39,154 bases of DNA from Chloroflexota bacterium (GTDB taxonomy: Bacteria > Chloroflexota > Limnocylindria > Limnocylindrales > CSP1-4): contig JAFMJV010000023.1 in assembly GCA_017853275.1 (NCBI GenBank), positions 1 through 39,154 on the forward strand, read 5' to 3'. The notes beneath the pieces were generated by a model that ran no database searches, had not been told where the DNA came from, and was given only the letters and a program-made list of their open reading frames with translations. Position 1 is the first letter of the stretch; each line of letters opens with the position of its first letter. Below are positions 31,019 through 38,388 of this stretch, in pieces. The position numbers and the translations under genes are program-made.

Positions 31019-31855
31019 TCAGCCGATCCGCTCGTTGTCGATGAGCCGGACCGCGCCGAAGCGGACGGCGAGCGAGAGGAGCGCCGATCCCTCCACGCGC
31101 TCCAGCTCCGCCATCGTCAGCGGGTCCGCCACGGAGACGTACTCGGGCTCGGCCAGCGGCTCGCCGGCGAGCGTCGCGGTCATCGCAGCCCGGAGCGTCT
31201 CCGCGGACCGCTCGCCACGGGCGTGGAGGGCGAGGGCCGCCATGAGGGCGCGATGGACGACCGGGGCGGCGGCCCGCTCCGCCGGCGCCAGGCGCACGTT
31301 CCGCGACGAGAGCGGCAGGCCGTCCGCCGCGCGCACCGTGGGGCAGCCGACGATCTCCACCGGCAGCCCGAGGTCGAGCGTCATCCGCTCCACGACCGCC
31401 AGCTGCTGGGCGTCCTTCCGCCCGAAGTAGGCGCGCGCCGGGAGGACGAGCCCGAGGAGGATCGCGACGACCGTGGCGACCCCCGCGAAGTGCCCCGGCC
31501 GGGCGGCACCCTCGAGCGGAGCCGCCACCGGCCCCACCTGCACGCTCGTCTGGAAGCCGGGCGGGTAGACATCGGCCGGCGCCGGGAGCCAGGCGAGCGC
31601 GGCGCCCTCGGCGGCGCACAGGGCAAGGTCCCCCGCCTCGTCCCGCGGGTAGCGGGCGAGGTCGTCCGGGGAGCCGAACTGGGTGGGGTTGACGAAGATC
31701 GAGACGACGGTCGCCGCGTCCCGTTCGCGCGAGGCGCGGATGAGCGATGCGTGACCCGCGTGGAGCGCCCCCATCGTGGGCACGAGGCCGAGCGGCCGGG
31801 GGAGCGCCGCCAGCGCGGCGCGCAGCTCCGCGCGCGTCCGGACGACCTGGGTCAC
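31019..31855 (-). CDS. panC: Pantothenate synthetase (pantoate-beta-alanine ligase)
   Basis: 278 aa from GTG 31855. LVPTMGALHAGHASLI (24-39) is the HIGH-like adenylate motif; FVNPTQFGSPDDLARYPR, HFAGVATVV, YFGRKDAQQL and GLPLSSRN complete the active site. It joins pantoate and beta-alanine with ATP. The GTG is 7 nt after the panB stop; the longer open frame upstream runs through panB and is not coding. Last gene of the CoA operon. panD is not present, so beta-alanine must come from elsewhere. Confidence 0.95.
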   Translation of the reverse strand: MTQVVRTRAELRAALAALPRPLGLVPTMGALHAGHASLIRASRERDAATVVSIFVNPTQFGSPDDLARYPRDEAGDLALCAAEGAALAWLPAPADVYPPGFQTSVQVGPVAAPLEGAARPGHFAGVATVVAILLGLVLPARAYFGRKDAQQLAVVERMTLDLGLPVEIVGCPTVRAADGLPLSSRNVRLAPAERAAAPVVHRALMAALALHARGERSAETLRAAMTATLAGEPLAEPEYVSVADPLTMAELERVEGSALLSLAVRFGAVRLIDNERIG

Positions 31856-31862
31856 CGCCGGC

Positions 31863-32768
31863 TCAGAGGTCCCGGTCGAGGGGGATCGGCGCGTCCAGGT
31901 CCGGCCGGTCCAGGGCGCCGGTCCCGAGGACGTCGGCGAGGATGGCGTCGTCCATCCGGACCGATTCCGCGGCCCCCGGGAAGCTCCCCGCTGCGACATC
32001 CGCAGCCCATCCGCGGACCGCGTCCGCGATCACGTTCTGGAGGTCCGCATAGCGCCGGGCGTGGCGCGGGATGAAGGTGCCCAGCCCGAGGATGTCCGTG
32101 ATCACCTGGATCTGCCCGGAGCATCCGGCGCCCGCCCCGATCCCGATCGTGGGGATCCGGAGGCGCCGCGTGATCTCCGCCGCGAGCTGCTCGGGGACGA
32201 GCTCCAGGACGACCGCGAAGGCACCCGCCTCCTGGACCGCGAGCGCATCCGCCACGATCCGGCGCGCCTGGGCGCGGTCCTTCCCCTGGACCTTCGTCCG
32301 GCCACCCAGGCCGTGGAGGGACTGCGGCGTCCAACCGACATGGGCCATCACCGGGATCCCCGCGCGCACGAGCGCCTCGATCGCCGGGACGGCCGCCACG
32401 CCGCCCTCCAGCTTCACCGCCCCGACCCCCGCCTCGCGCAGGAAGCGGCCCGCGTTCCGGAGCGCCTCCTCCGGCGTGGCATAGCTGAGGAAGGGGAGGT
32501 CCGCCACGATGAGCGCGTGCTCCGTGCCACGGACGACCGCCCGCGCGTGGTGGAGCATCTCGTCCATCGAGACGCGGACGGTCGATTCGTAGCCCAGGAC
32601 GACCTGGCCGAGCGAATCGCCGACGAGGAGGAGGGGGATCCCCGCCGCATCCAGGATCCGCGCCACCGGGTGGTCGTAGGCGGTGAGGCAGGCGATCGGG
32701 ATGCCCTCGGCATGGAGGCGCGCGATCTCCGCGACCGTCACCCGCCGTGCCACGTTCCCTGCGCTCAT
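31863..32768 (-). CDS. panB: Ketopantoate hydroxymethyltransferase
   Basis: 301 aa. CLTAYDHPVARILDAAG, LLVGDSLGQVVLGYE with the metal-binding Asp, DLPFLSYAT, KLEGG, MAHVGWTPQS, and IGIGAGAGCSGQIQVITDILG are the full family series. It transfers a hydroxymethyl group from methylene-tetrahydrofolate to 2-oxoisovalerate. ATG overlaps the coaBC stop (ATGA). panE (ketopantoate reductase) is not in the window. Confidence 0.96.
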   Translation of the reverse strand: MSAGNVARRVTVAEIARLHAEGIPIACLTAYDHPVARILDAAGIPLLLVGDSLGQVVLGYESTVRVSMDEMLHHARAVVRGTEHALIVADLPFLSYATPEEALRNAGRFLREAGVGAVKLEGGVAAVPAIEALVRAGIPVMAHVGWTPQSLHGLGGRTKVQGKDRAQARRIVADALAVQEAGAFAVVLELVPEQLAAEITRRLRIPTIGIGAGAGCSGQIQVITDILGLGTFIPRHARRYADLQNVIADAVRGWAADVAAGSFPGAAESVRMDDAILADVLGTGALDRPDLDAPIPLDRDL

Positions 32769-34123
32769 CGTTCGCTCCCGTCCGCCGGCGCATCCGCTGC
32801 CGGCCTCTCCGCGGATTGTGCATCGAGCGCCGCGCGGACGGCGGCGATCCGGTCGAGGAGGCGGTCCGCGACCTCGCGCTTGGCGAGGAGGGGCCACGGC
32901 TCGGGCTCCCGGCCCGGGGTGACGAGCGTCACCCGGTTCGTCTCCGTCCCGAAGCCCGAGCCCGGCTCCGCCACATCGTTCGCCACGAGGAGGTCGACCC
33001 GCTTCCGGGCGGCCTTCTCCGGCGCTCGCGCAAGCGACCCCGTCTCCGCCGCGAAGCCGACGAGGACGGGGCGCGCGGACGGATCCGCGGCCCGTTCGGC
33101 GCGTCCATGGGCGAGCCCCGAGGCCTCCGCGAGGATGTCCTCCGTGGGCTCCAGCTCGAGCACGAGCCCCGCGCCCCGCGCGAGCTTCCCGTCCGCCACG
33201 GCACGGGGCCGGAAGTCCGCCACCGCCGCGGCCATGACGAGCGCATCGGCCTCCGGGAGCGCCGCGATCACCGCCATCCGCATCGCGGCCGCCGTGGGCG
33301 CCCGGACGATCGTGGCCCCGTCCGGGTCCGGCACGCTCGTCATCCCGAGGATCGCCGTGACCCGCGCGCCCCGCGCGAGCGCCGCCTCCGCGATCGCGAC
33401 CCCCATCCGGCCCGTGCTCCGGTTGCCGATGAAGCGGACGGGATCGATCGGCTCGGCCGTGCCGCCCGCCGTGACCACGAGGTGGAGGCCGGCCAGATCG
33501 TCCCGGACCTCGCGTGCGGCGGGAGGCCGTCGCTCCGGGTCCGGCTCGCGGACCGGCCGCCCCGCGAGCGCGCCGACCACCGCGCCCAGGATCGCGGCGG
33601 GCTCGGCGAGCCGTCCGCGCGCCACCTGGCCGGAGGCGAGGGGGCCGGTCTCCGGCTCCACGATCGCGTAGCCGAAGCCGCGCAGGCGCTCCACGTTCCC
33701 CTGGGTCGCGGGGTGGAGGTACATCTCGCCGTCCATCGCCGGCGCCACGATCACCGGCGCGGTCGTGGCGAGGCAGGTCGCGGTGACGACATCGTCCGCG
33801 AGGCCGTTCGCCATCGCGCCCAGCCAGCGTGCCGTGGCGGGCGCCACCACCACCGCATCCGCGCTGTCCGCCGCGACGATATGCCCGATCCGGCGGTCCG
33901 GAAGGAGCTCCAGGGGGTCGAGCATCACCGTCCGCCGGGTGAGCGTCTCCAGCGTGAGCGGCCCGATGAAGGCGGTGGCGGTCCGGCTCATCGCGACCTG
34001 GACCTCGGCCCCCGCGGCGATCAGGAGGCGCGCCAGCTCGGCGGCCTTGTAGGCGGCGATCGAGCCGGTGATCCCGAGGACGATCAGCCGGCCCGCGAGG
34101 GGCCGCTCCATCCCGCCGCTCAC
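32765..34123 (-). CDS. coaBC: Bifunctional phosphopantothenoylcysteine decarboxylase/synthetase
   Basis: 452 aa from GTG 34123, which overlaps the coaX stop (GTGA); ATG 34111 is the alternative. Residues 10-185 are the FMN-binding CoaC domain: GITGSIAAYKA, H81 (RIGH), and VAPATARWL. Two catalytic positions differ from the E. coli type: PAMDGEMY has Asp131 where PxMNxxMW has Asn, and GPLASG has Ser164 where the LACG Cys reduces the enethiol. Asp/Ser versions occur in other phyla. Residues 205-435 are CoaB (TAGGTAEPIDPVRFIGNRS, AAAVADFRP). It makes 4'-phosphopantetheine from phosphopantothenate and cysteine. Confidence 0.94.
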   Translation of the reverse strand: MSGGMERPLAGRLIVLGITGSIAAYKAAELARLLIAAGAEVQVAMSRTATAFIGPLTLETLTRRTVMLDPLELLPDRRIGHIVAADSADAVVVAPATARWLGAMANGLADDVVTATCLATTAPVIVAPAMDGEMYLHPATQGNVERLRGFGYAIVEPETGPLASGQVARGRLAEPAAILGAVVGALAGRPVREPDPERRPPAAREVRDDLAGLHLVVTAGGTAEPIDPVRFIGNRSTGRMGVAIAEAALARGARVTAILGMTSVPDPDGATIVRAPTAAAMRMAVIAALPEADALVMAAAVADFRPRAVADGKLARGAGLVLELEPTEDILAEASGLAHGRAERAADPSARPVLVGFAAETGSLARAPEKAARKRVDLLVANDVAEPGSGFGTETNRVTLVTPGREPEPWPLLAKREVADRLLDRIAAVRAALDAQSAERPAADAPADGSER

Positions 34124-34944
34124 GCCGCCACCGGCTGCTGCGCAGCGACGAGGGCACCGAGCGCGCGGAGAAGGAGCTCCGGCTCCACCCGGTCCGCCAC
34201 CGGGCCGAGGCCGGGACCCGCGGGCGCGGTGAGGAGCTCGGCCATCCAGGGAAGGGCGGTGATCCCGCCCGTCGCGATGAGGTGCGGCCGCTCCGTGAGG
34301 CCGAGCTCGGCGGCCTGGCGCGCCGCGATCTCGCGGATCGCCCCGATCTGCCCGAGGAGGACGCCGGCGCGGATCGCCTCCTCCGTCCCCCGGCCGGCGG
34401 CCCGCTCGGGTGCGGCGAGGGGGACCTCCGGGAGGAGCGCCGCCGCCCGGGCGAGCGCCGCGAGCGCGAGGCCCGCTCCGGGGAGGATCGCGCCGCCGCG
34501 GAAGTCGCCGTCCGGTCCCACGAGGTCGACCGTCGTCGCCGTGCCCAGGTCCGCCACGATCACGGGCGACCCGGCGAGCTCCCGGGCCGCCCACGCCGCG
34601 AGGAGGCGGTCCGCCCCGGGGCGCGCCGCCACGGGGAGCGCGGAGGGGAGGGGGATCGTCTCGCGCGTGGCGATGAGGAGGGAGAGGCCGGCATGGTCGC
34701 AGGCCTCCCGGACCGCCTCGGTCCAGGCCGGGACCACGGAGACGAGCGCGACGCGCGCCACCGGCCCCCCGATGCCCGAGATCCGCGCCGCGAGCGCGAC
34801 CGGATCCGGCGGTGGGCCGGGGAGGCGCACGACCGGGCCGACCCGGCCCGCGATCACCGGTGCGAGCTTCGCCGCGCTGTTCCCGGCGTCGATCGCCACG
34901 ACGGGACCCTCGGCCTCGGTTCGGACGGTCGCGTGCTGGCGCAT
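34120..34944 (-). CDS. coaX: Type III pantothenate kinase
   Basis: 274 aa from ATG 34944. AIDAGNSAAKL near residue 17, PGADRLLAAW, DLGTATTVDLV and GGAILPG are the ASKHA-fold signatures of CoaX, the pantothenate kinase that is not feedback-inhibited by CoA and usually needs a monovalent cation. The start follows TATCAT by 6 nt with no ribosome binding site, so the CoA operon mRNA is probably leaderless. Starts the operon coaX-coaBC-panB-panC. Confidence 0.95.
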   Translation of the reverse strand: MRQHATVRTEAEGPVVAIDAGNSAAKLAPVIAGRVGPVVRLPGPPPDPVALAARISGIGGPVARVALVSVVPAWTEAVREACDHAGLSLLIATRETIPLPSALPVAARPGADRLLAAWAARELAGSPVIVADLGTATTVDLVGPDGDFRGGAILPGAGLALAALARAAALLPEVPLAAPERAAGRGTEEAIRAGVLLGQIGAIREIAARQAAELGLTERPHLIATGGITALPWMAELLTAPAGPGLGPVADRVEPELLLRALGALVAAQQPVAA

Positions 34945-34950
34945 CCGCCG

Positions 34951-35040
34951 ATGATAGGGCGCCCCGCCCCGGGGGAGCCCGCGCTGAGCCGCGTGCGCTA
35001 CCATCCACCCGCCGGGGCGCCGCCCCGCTCCCCTCGGAGG
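34951..35040. promoter_or_regulatory. Divergent promoter region of coaX and the unknown gene
   Basis: Minus TATCAT (34956-34951) ends 6 nt before the coaX ATG, a leaderless arrangement. Plus TACCAT (34999-35004) is followed by a leader with a CGGGGC/GCCCCG hairpin and a GGAGG site (35036-35040) 6 nt before GTG 35047. The two -10 boxes point away from each other. Confidence 0.5.
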
Positions 35041-35046
35041 TCATGG

Positions 35047-35520
35047 GTGTCGAGCCAGGGTCACGCGAAGTTCTTCGTGAACAGCGGCCTGGTCTCCAGC
35101 CCGGTGGATATCTACCACCTCCTCCGCCCCCTCCTGCGCCAGACGGTCGCCTACCGCTACCTGCGGGCCGGCACGCTCGTCTCGTCCGGAACGGGCTGGG
35201 TCGAGCGGCTCGTCATGGAGCGCCCGGACGTCTCCACCTTCTTCACGCCGCTCTCCGTGTGCATCAACGTCGACTCCTGGGAGCACCTGGAGTTCGAGAC
35301 GCGGCCGGACCAGCTCGTCACGTACACGCTCGTCCAGGGGGATGAGCGGGTGCGCATCGACTACGCGCCGGTGGTGCGCGAGGAGGACGAGCCGGAGCAG
35401 CAGGCGCTCCCGCTCGAGCCCACCGTCCGCTACATCCAGATGACCCTTGCCGCGCTGGATGACGACGGTGGCGGGGATCCGGTCGAGGACGGTGACGACC
35501 TGCCGGGGGAGCCGGGCTGA
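35047..35520 (+). CDS. Hypothetical protein, 157 aa
   Basis: Begins at GTG 35047, 6 nt after GGAGG; the ATG at 35043 is out of frame. I do not recognise the family. Visible segments are FFVNSGLVSSPVDIYHLLRP, RYLRAGTLVSSGTGWVERLV, FTPLSVCINVDSWEHLEFET and DQLVTYTLVQGDERVRIDYAPV, suggesting a beta-rich soluble domain; the last 40 residues are acidic (D/E/G) and probably disordered. Its stop overlaps the CTG of the M16 peptidase gene, so the two are coupled. Confidence 0.75.
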   Translation: MSSQGHAKFFVNSGLVSSPVDIYHLLRPLLRQTVAYRYLRAGTLVSSGTGWVERLVMERPDVSTFFTPLSVCINVDSWEHLEFETRPDQLVTYTLVQGDERVRIDYAPVVREEDEPEQQALPLEPTVRYIQMTLAALDDDGGGDPVEDGDDLPGEPG

Positions 35521-36824
35521 GCCGCTCCGGCGTCCGGCGCGCGGCCGGGACGCTCCCGCCCTTCGAGCGGACCGTCCTGCCGGGCGGGCCGCGCGTGATC
35601 AGCGCACGGATCCCCGGGACGCGCGCGCTCTCCGTCGCGGTCCACGTCCCGGTCGGGGCGCGCCACGAGCGGCCGGAGGAGGCGGGGATCGCCCACTTCC
35701 TCGAGCACGTCACCTTCCGCGGGACCCGGGACTGGCCCACCTCGCGGATCCTCTCGGAGGCGATCGAGGGCGTCGGCGGGACGACGAACGCGGCCACGGA
35801 CCGCGACTCCACCGTCTACTGGGCCCGCCTCCCCGTCCGCGAGGCCGAGCTGGCGATCCGCCTCCTCGGAGACCTCGTCGCCCGGCCGATCCTGGCGGAT
35901 GCGGAGATCGCCCGGGAGCGCGAGATCATCGTGGAGGAGATCCGCTCCTACCGGGATGACCCCTCCCAGCACGTCTTCACCCTCTGGGACGGAGCCTGGT
36001 TCGGCCCCGGCCCGATGGGCCGGGAGATCGCGGGCGAGGAGGACGGGGTCCGCGGGCTCCCCGCGGAGCGGATCCGCGCCTTCTGGAAGGCGGGCTATGC
36101 GCCCGGCGGCCTTGTCGTGGCCGCCGCGGGGGACCTGCCGCACGACCGGATCGTGGAGCTCGTCCGGGATGCGATCGGGAGCGGCGACGCGCCGCCCGTC
36201 CCGTGGGAGCCGGTCTCCGGCGATCTCCCCGTCACGCGCGTCGTCACCGAGGCCCGCCCCACGCAGCAGGCCCACCTCGCGATCGGCCTCCCGGCCCTCC
36301 GGCGCGATCACCCGGACCAGTGGGCGATGGAGCTCCTCACCACCGTGCTCGGAGAGGGGAGCTCCTCGCGCCTCTTCCTCTCCGTCCGCGAGGAGGCGGG
36401 GCTCGCCTACGACATCCACGCCTTCCAGGCGGACCACGCCGACTGCGGCACCCTCCAGGTCTATGCCGGCGTCGACCCCGCGGACATGCCGCGCGCGGTC
36501 GCGGCGATCCTCGCCGAGCTCGCCCGCCTGCGGGACGAGCCGGTCCCGGCGGCGGAGCTGGAGAAGGCCCGCCGCTACCTCATCGGGCGTCTCGAGCTGC
36601 GCCTCGAGGAGAGCCGCGCGATGGCCGCCTGGCTCGGCGCCCAGGAGGCGCTCCATGATCGCGTCCACACCCTGGACGAGGCGATCGCTGCGCTCCGTGG
36701 CGTCACCCCCGATGATGTGACCCGGCTTGCCGGCGTGCTCTTCCGGGATGAGGGGCTCTGCCTTGCGGCGGTCGCCCCCCGGGGTGCGCTCCGCGGGCTG
36801 GACCGGGCGCTCCGGCTGCCCTGA
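35517..36824 (+). CDS. M16 family zinc peptidase, CTG start
   Basis: 435 aa when begun at CTG 35517. HFLEH (60-64) is the inverted zinc motif HxxEH, and EREIIVEEI gives the third ligand region, so the catalytic site is complete. PFERTVLPGGPRVISAR is the normal first strand of M16 proteins, so the only canonical in-frame start (GTG 35595) would cut it off. In frame, a TGA lies 10 codons above the CTG and no ATG, GTG or TTG lies between. CTG overlaps the preceding stop as CTGA. Such proteins process peptides or presequence-like substrates; no signal peptide is seen. Confidence 0.88.
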   Translation: MSRSGVRRAAGTLPPFERTVLPGGPRVISARIPGTRALSVAVHVPVGARHERPEEAGIAHFLEHVTFRGTRDWPTSRILSEAIEGVGGTTNAATDRDSTVYWARLPVREAELAIRLLGDLVARPILADAEIAREREIIVEEIRSYRDDPSQHVFTLWDGAWFGPGPMGREIAGEEDGVRGLPAERIRAFWKAGYAPGGLVVAAAGDLPHDRIVELVRDAIGSGDAPPVPWEPVSGDLPVTRVVTEARPTQQAHLAIGLPALRRDHPDQWAMELLTTVLGEGSSSRLFLSVREEAGLAYDIHAFQADHADCGTLQVYAGVDPADMPRAVAAILAELARLRDEPVPAAELEKARRYLIGRLELRLEESRAMAAWLGAQEALHDRVHTLDEAIAALRGVTPDDVTRLAGVLFRDEGLCLAAVAPRGALRGLDRALRLP

Positions 36825-36837
36825 TCGGGAGGTGACG

Positions 36838-37692
36838 ATGGACGCACGGATGACGGACGGGCGGCTCGCGCGTCTCCACCTGCGCGGCGGCCTCGTCGCC
36901 CTCGCCCGGGCCGAGCTCGAGCAGATGGCCGGCGCCGGGACCCTGGACCGTGATGCCCTCGCCGACCTGGCGGAGGTCCGCTGGCGTCATGGGGACCTCG
37001 TGGGGGCCGCCGAGCCCGCGGCCGCGCATCTCGGGGCGGGTGGCCGTGACCCGATCGCCTTCGTCGTCGTGGCGCAGCGTGCGGATCGCGACGGCCGGAT
37101 CGGCGATGCCCGCCGGGATGCCGCGCACGTCCACGAGCGGGTGGGTGCCGGCCTGGACCGCCTCTTCGCGGGCGAGGAGCGCAGCGCCGTCTGGCCCGCG
37201 GAGCTCCCCGGCTGGATGGATACGGGCGCCCGCGACCCCGGCCGCTACGGTCTTCTCGCGGGGGGCCGCGAGGTCGCCGACCCGCCGCCCGGCGCCTGGA
37301 CGCTCCTCCCTCCGCCCGCCCAGCGTGCCGCCGCCGCCCCGGCGGGTGGGCCGGTCAGCGTCGCCTCCACGGCCGCCCGGGTCGCGGCGGGCCGCGCCGC
37401 CGGCCGGGAGCTGGAGCGCGCCGAGGCCGATCTCGCCGCGGGCTCCCTGGAGCGGGCGACCGCCCGGCTCGCCGTCGTCCTGCGCACGGACCCGGCGCTC
37501 GCCCCCGTCATCCTGTCGCTCGCCGACCGCATCGCCGGTCGTGCGGGTCCTGCCCATCCCGGCGCCGTGGCGCTCCAGCTCCTTCGCGGGGACGCGTATC
37601 GCGGCCTCGGACGGGAGGTGGAGGCCCGTGCCGCGTGGGACGAATCCCTGCGTGCCCTGGAGGCACGCGCCATCCCCAAGGAGACCGCGTGA
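36838..37692 (+). CDS. Hypothetical TPR-like helical repeat protein
   Basis: 284 aa with GGGAGG 5 nt before the ATG. Ala/Leu/Arg-rich helices in pairs, such as LARLHLRGGLVALARAELEQM and AEVRWRHGDLVGAAEPAAAHL near the N-terminus and GDAYRGLGREVEARAAWDESL near the C-terminus, fit tetratricopeptide repeats with a Pro-rich link near residue 155. No catalytic motif. It overlaps ndk by 4 nt (GTGA) and follows the M16 gene by 13 nt, so it is within that operon. Function unknown; TPR proteins usually mediate contacts. Confidence 0.7.
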   Translation: MDARMTDGRLARLHLRGGLVALARAELEQMAGAGTLDRDALADLAEVRWRHGDLVGAAEPAAAHLGAGGRDPIAFVVVAQRADRDGRIGDARRDAAHVHERVGAGLDRLFAGEERSAVWPAELPGWMDTGARDPGRYGLLAGGREVADPPPGAWTLLPPPAQRAAAAPAGGPVSVASTAARVAAGRAAGRELERAEADLAAGSLERATARLAVVLRTDPALAPVILSLADRIAGRAGPAHPGAVALQLLRGDAYRGLGREVEARAAWDESLRALEARAIPKETA

Positions 37693-38144
37693 CGGAACGG
37701 ACCCTCATCCTCATCAAGCCGGACGGCGTCCAGCGCCAGCTCGTCGGACGGATCATCGACCGCTACGAGCAGCGCGGCCTGAAGATCGTCGGGCTGAAGC
37801 TCGTGCGCGTGGAGCGCGCTCTCGCCGAGGCGCACTACGCGGTCCACCGCGAGCGCCCCTTCTTCGGGGAGCTCGTCGACTTCATCGTCTCCTCGCCGCT
37901 CGTGGCGATCGCGCTGGAGGGCCCGAACGCCGTGGCGATCTGCCGCGCGATCAACGGCGCCACGCGCCCGCACGAGGCCGCCCCCGGATCGATCCGCGGC
38001 GACTTCGCCCTGGACACCGGGAAGAACCTCGTCCACGCCTCGGATAGCGTGGAGAACGCCCAGGGCGAGCTCGCCCTCTGGTTCGCCCCCGGCGAGCTCC
38101 AGGCGTGGGATCGCTCCACGGACGGCTGGATCCTCCCCGGCTGA
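37689..38144 (+). CDS. ndk: Nucleoside diphosphate kinase
   Basis: 151 aa, close to the usual length. TLILIKPDGVQR at 5-16, RPFFGELVDFIVSSP, and the active-site His116 in NLVHASDSVENA are all present. It transfers the gamma phosphate among NTPs and dNTPs through a phospho-His intermediate. GTG start coupled to the TPR-like gene. An 11-bp hairpin follows the stop. Confidence 0.96.
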   Translation: MTERTLILIKPDGVQRQLVGRIIDRYEQRGLKIVGLKLVRVERALAEAHYAVHRERPFFGELVDFIVSSPLVAIALEGPNAVAICRAINGATRPHEAAPGSIRGDFALDTGKNLVHASDSVENAQGELALWFAPGELQAWDRSTDGWILPG

Positions 38145-38151
38145 TCCCCGG

Positions 38152-38178
38152 CGCGCGGGCGCTCGCTGCGCCCGCGCG
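38152..38178 (+). terminator. Hairpin after ndk
   Basis: CGCGCGGGCGC-TCGCT-GCGCCCGCGCG is a perfect 11-bp stem with a 5-nt loop, 7 nt after the ndk stop. It has no U-tract. Confidence 0.55.
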
Positions 38179-38201
38179 TCCCCGCGCCGCGCCAGAGCCG
38201 C

Positions 38202-38388
38202 TACACTTCCCGCGGTCCGGCGCCGCACGCCGCCCGGGTCTGCCCGTGCCGCGTGTCCGCTCCGCCCGTGCCTGACGGACGCACGGGGGAGATGAGCCCG
38301 CCCTGCGGGTCGGCGGCAGTCCGGATCGCACGCCTTCAGGGCCCTGCCGGGGCCGGGGCGCCACAGGCAGGAGGCTGAGAGCCGGATC
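38202..38388 (+). promoter_or_regulatory. Promoter and long structured leader of hppA
   Basis: GC-TACACT (38202-38207) is a -10-like box, giving a leader of about 175 nt before GTG 38389, the longest in the window. It contains a perfect CCCGTGC/GCACGGG hairpin near 38266-38290, CCCGC/GCGGG just after, and a GGCAG/CTGCC closing pair near 38318-38348, then GGAGG at 38370-38374. The SD is 14 nt from the GTG, further than normal. I could not match it to a riboswitch class. A structured cis-regulator is possible. Confidence 0.4.

Noticed and set aside
35595..36824. GTG 35595 as the M16 peptidase start
   Set aside because: It removes the first strand of the fold that precedes the HxxEH motif.
38239..38275. 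Mini-ORF GTG...TGA (Pro, Arg, Val, Ser, Ala) in the hppA leader
   Set aside because: It lacks a ribosome binding site or leaderless promoter spacing, and its codons show no regulatory theme.
38285..38330. GGGAGATGAGCCCGCC before hppA looked like the start of a fluoride riboswitch
   Set aside because: The later conserved pieces (the AAC-GCC stretch and CTGATG-CTCC) are not found at the right distance.
38369..38386. GGCTGAGA before hppA resembles the thi box of TPP riboswitches
   Set aside because: The rest of the TPP core is missing and the coding region begins right after it. It coincides with the GGAGG site.
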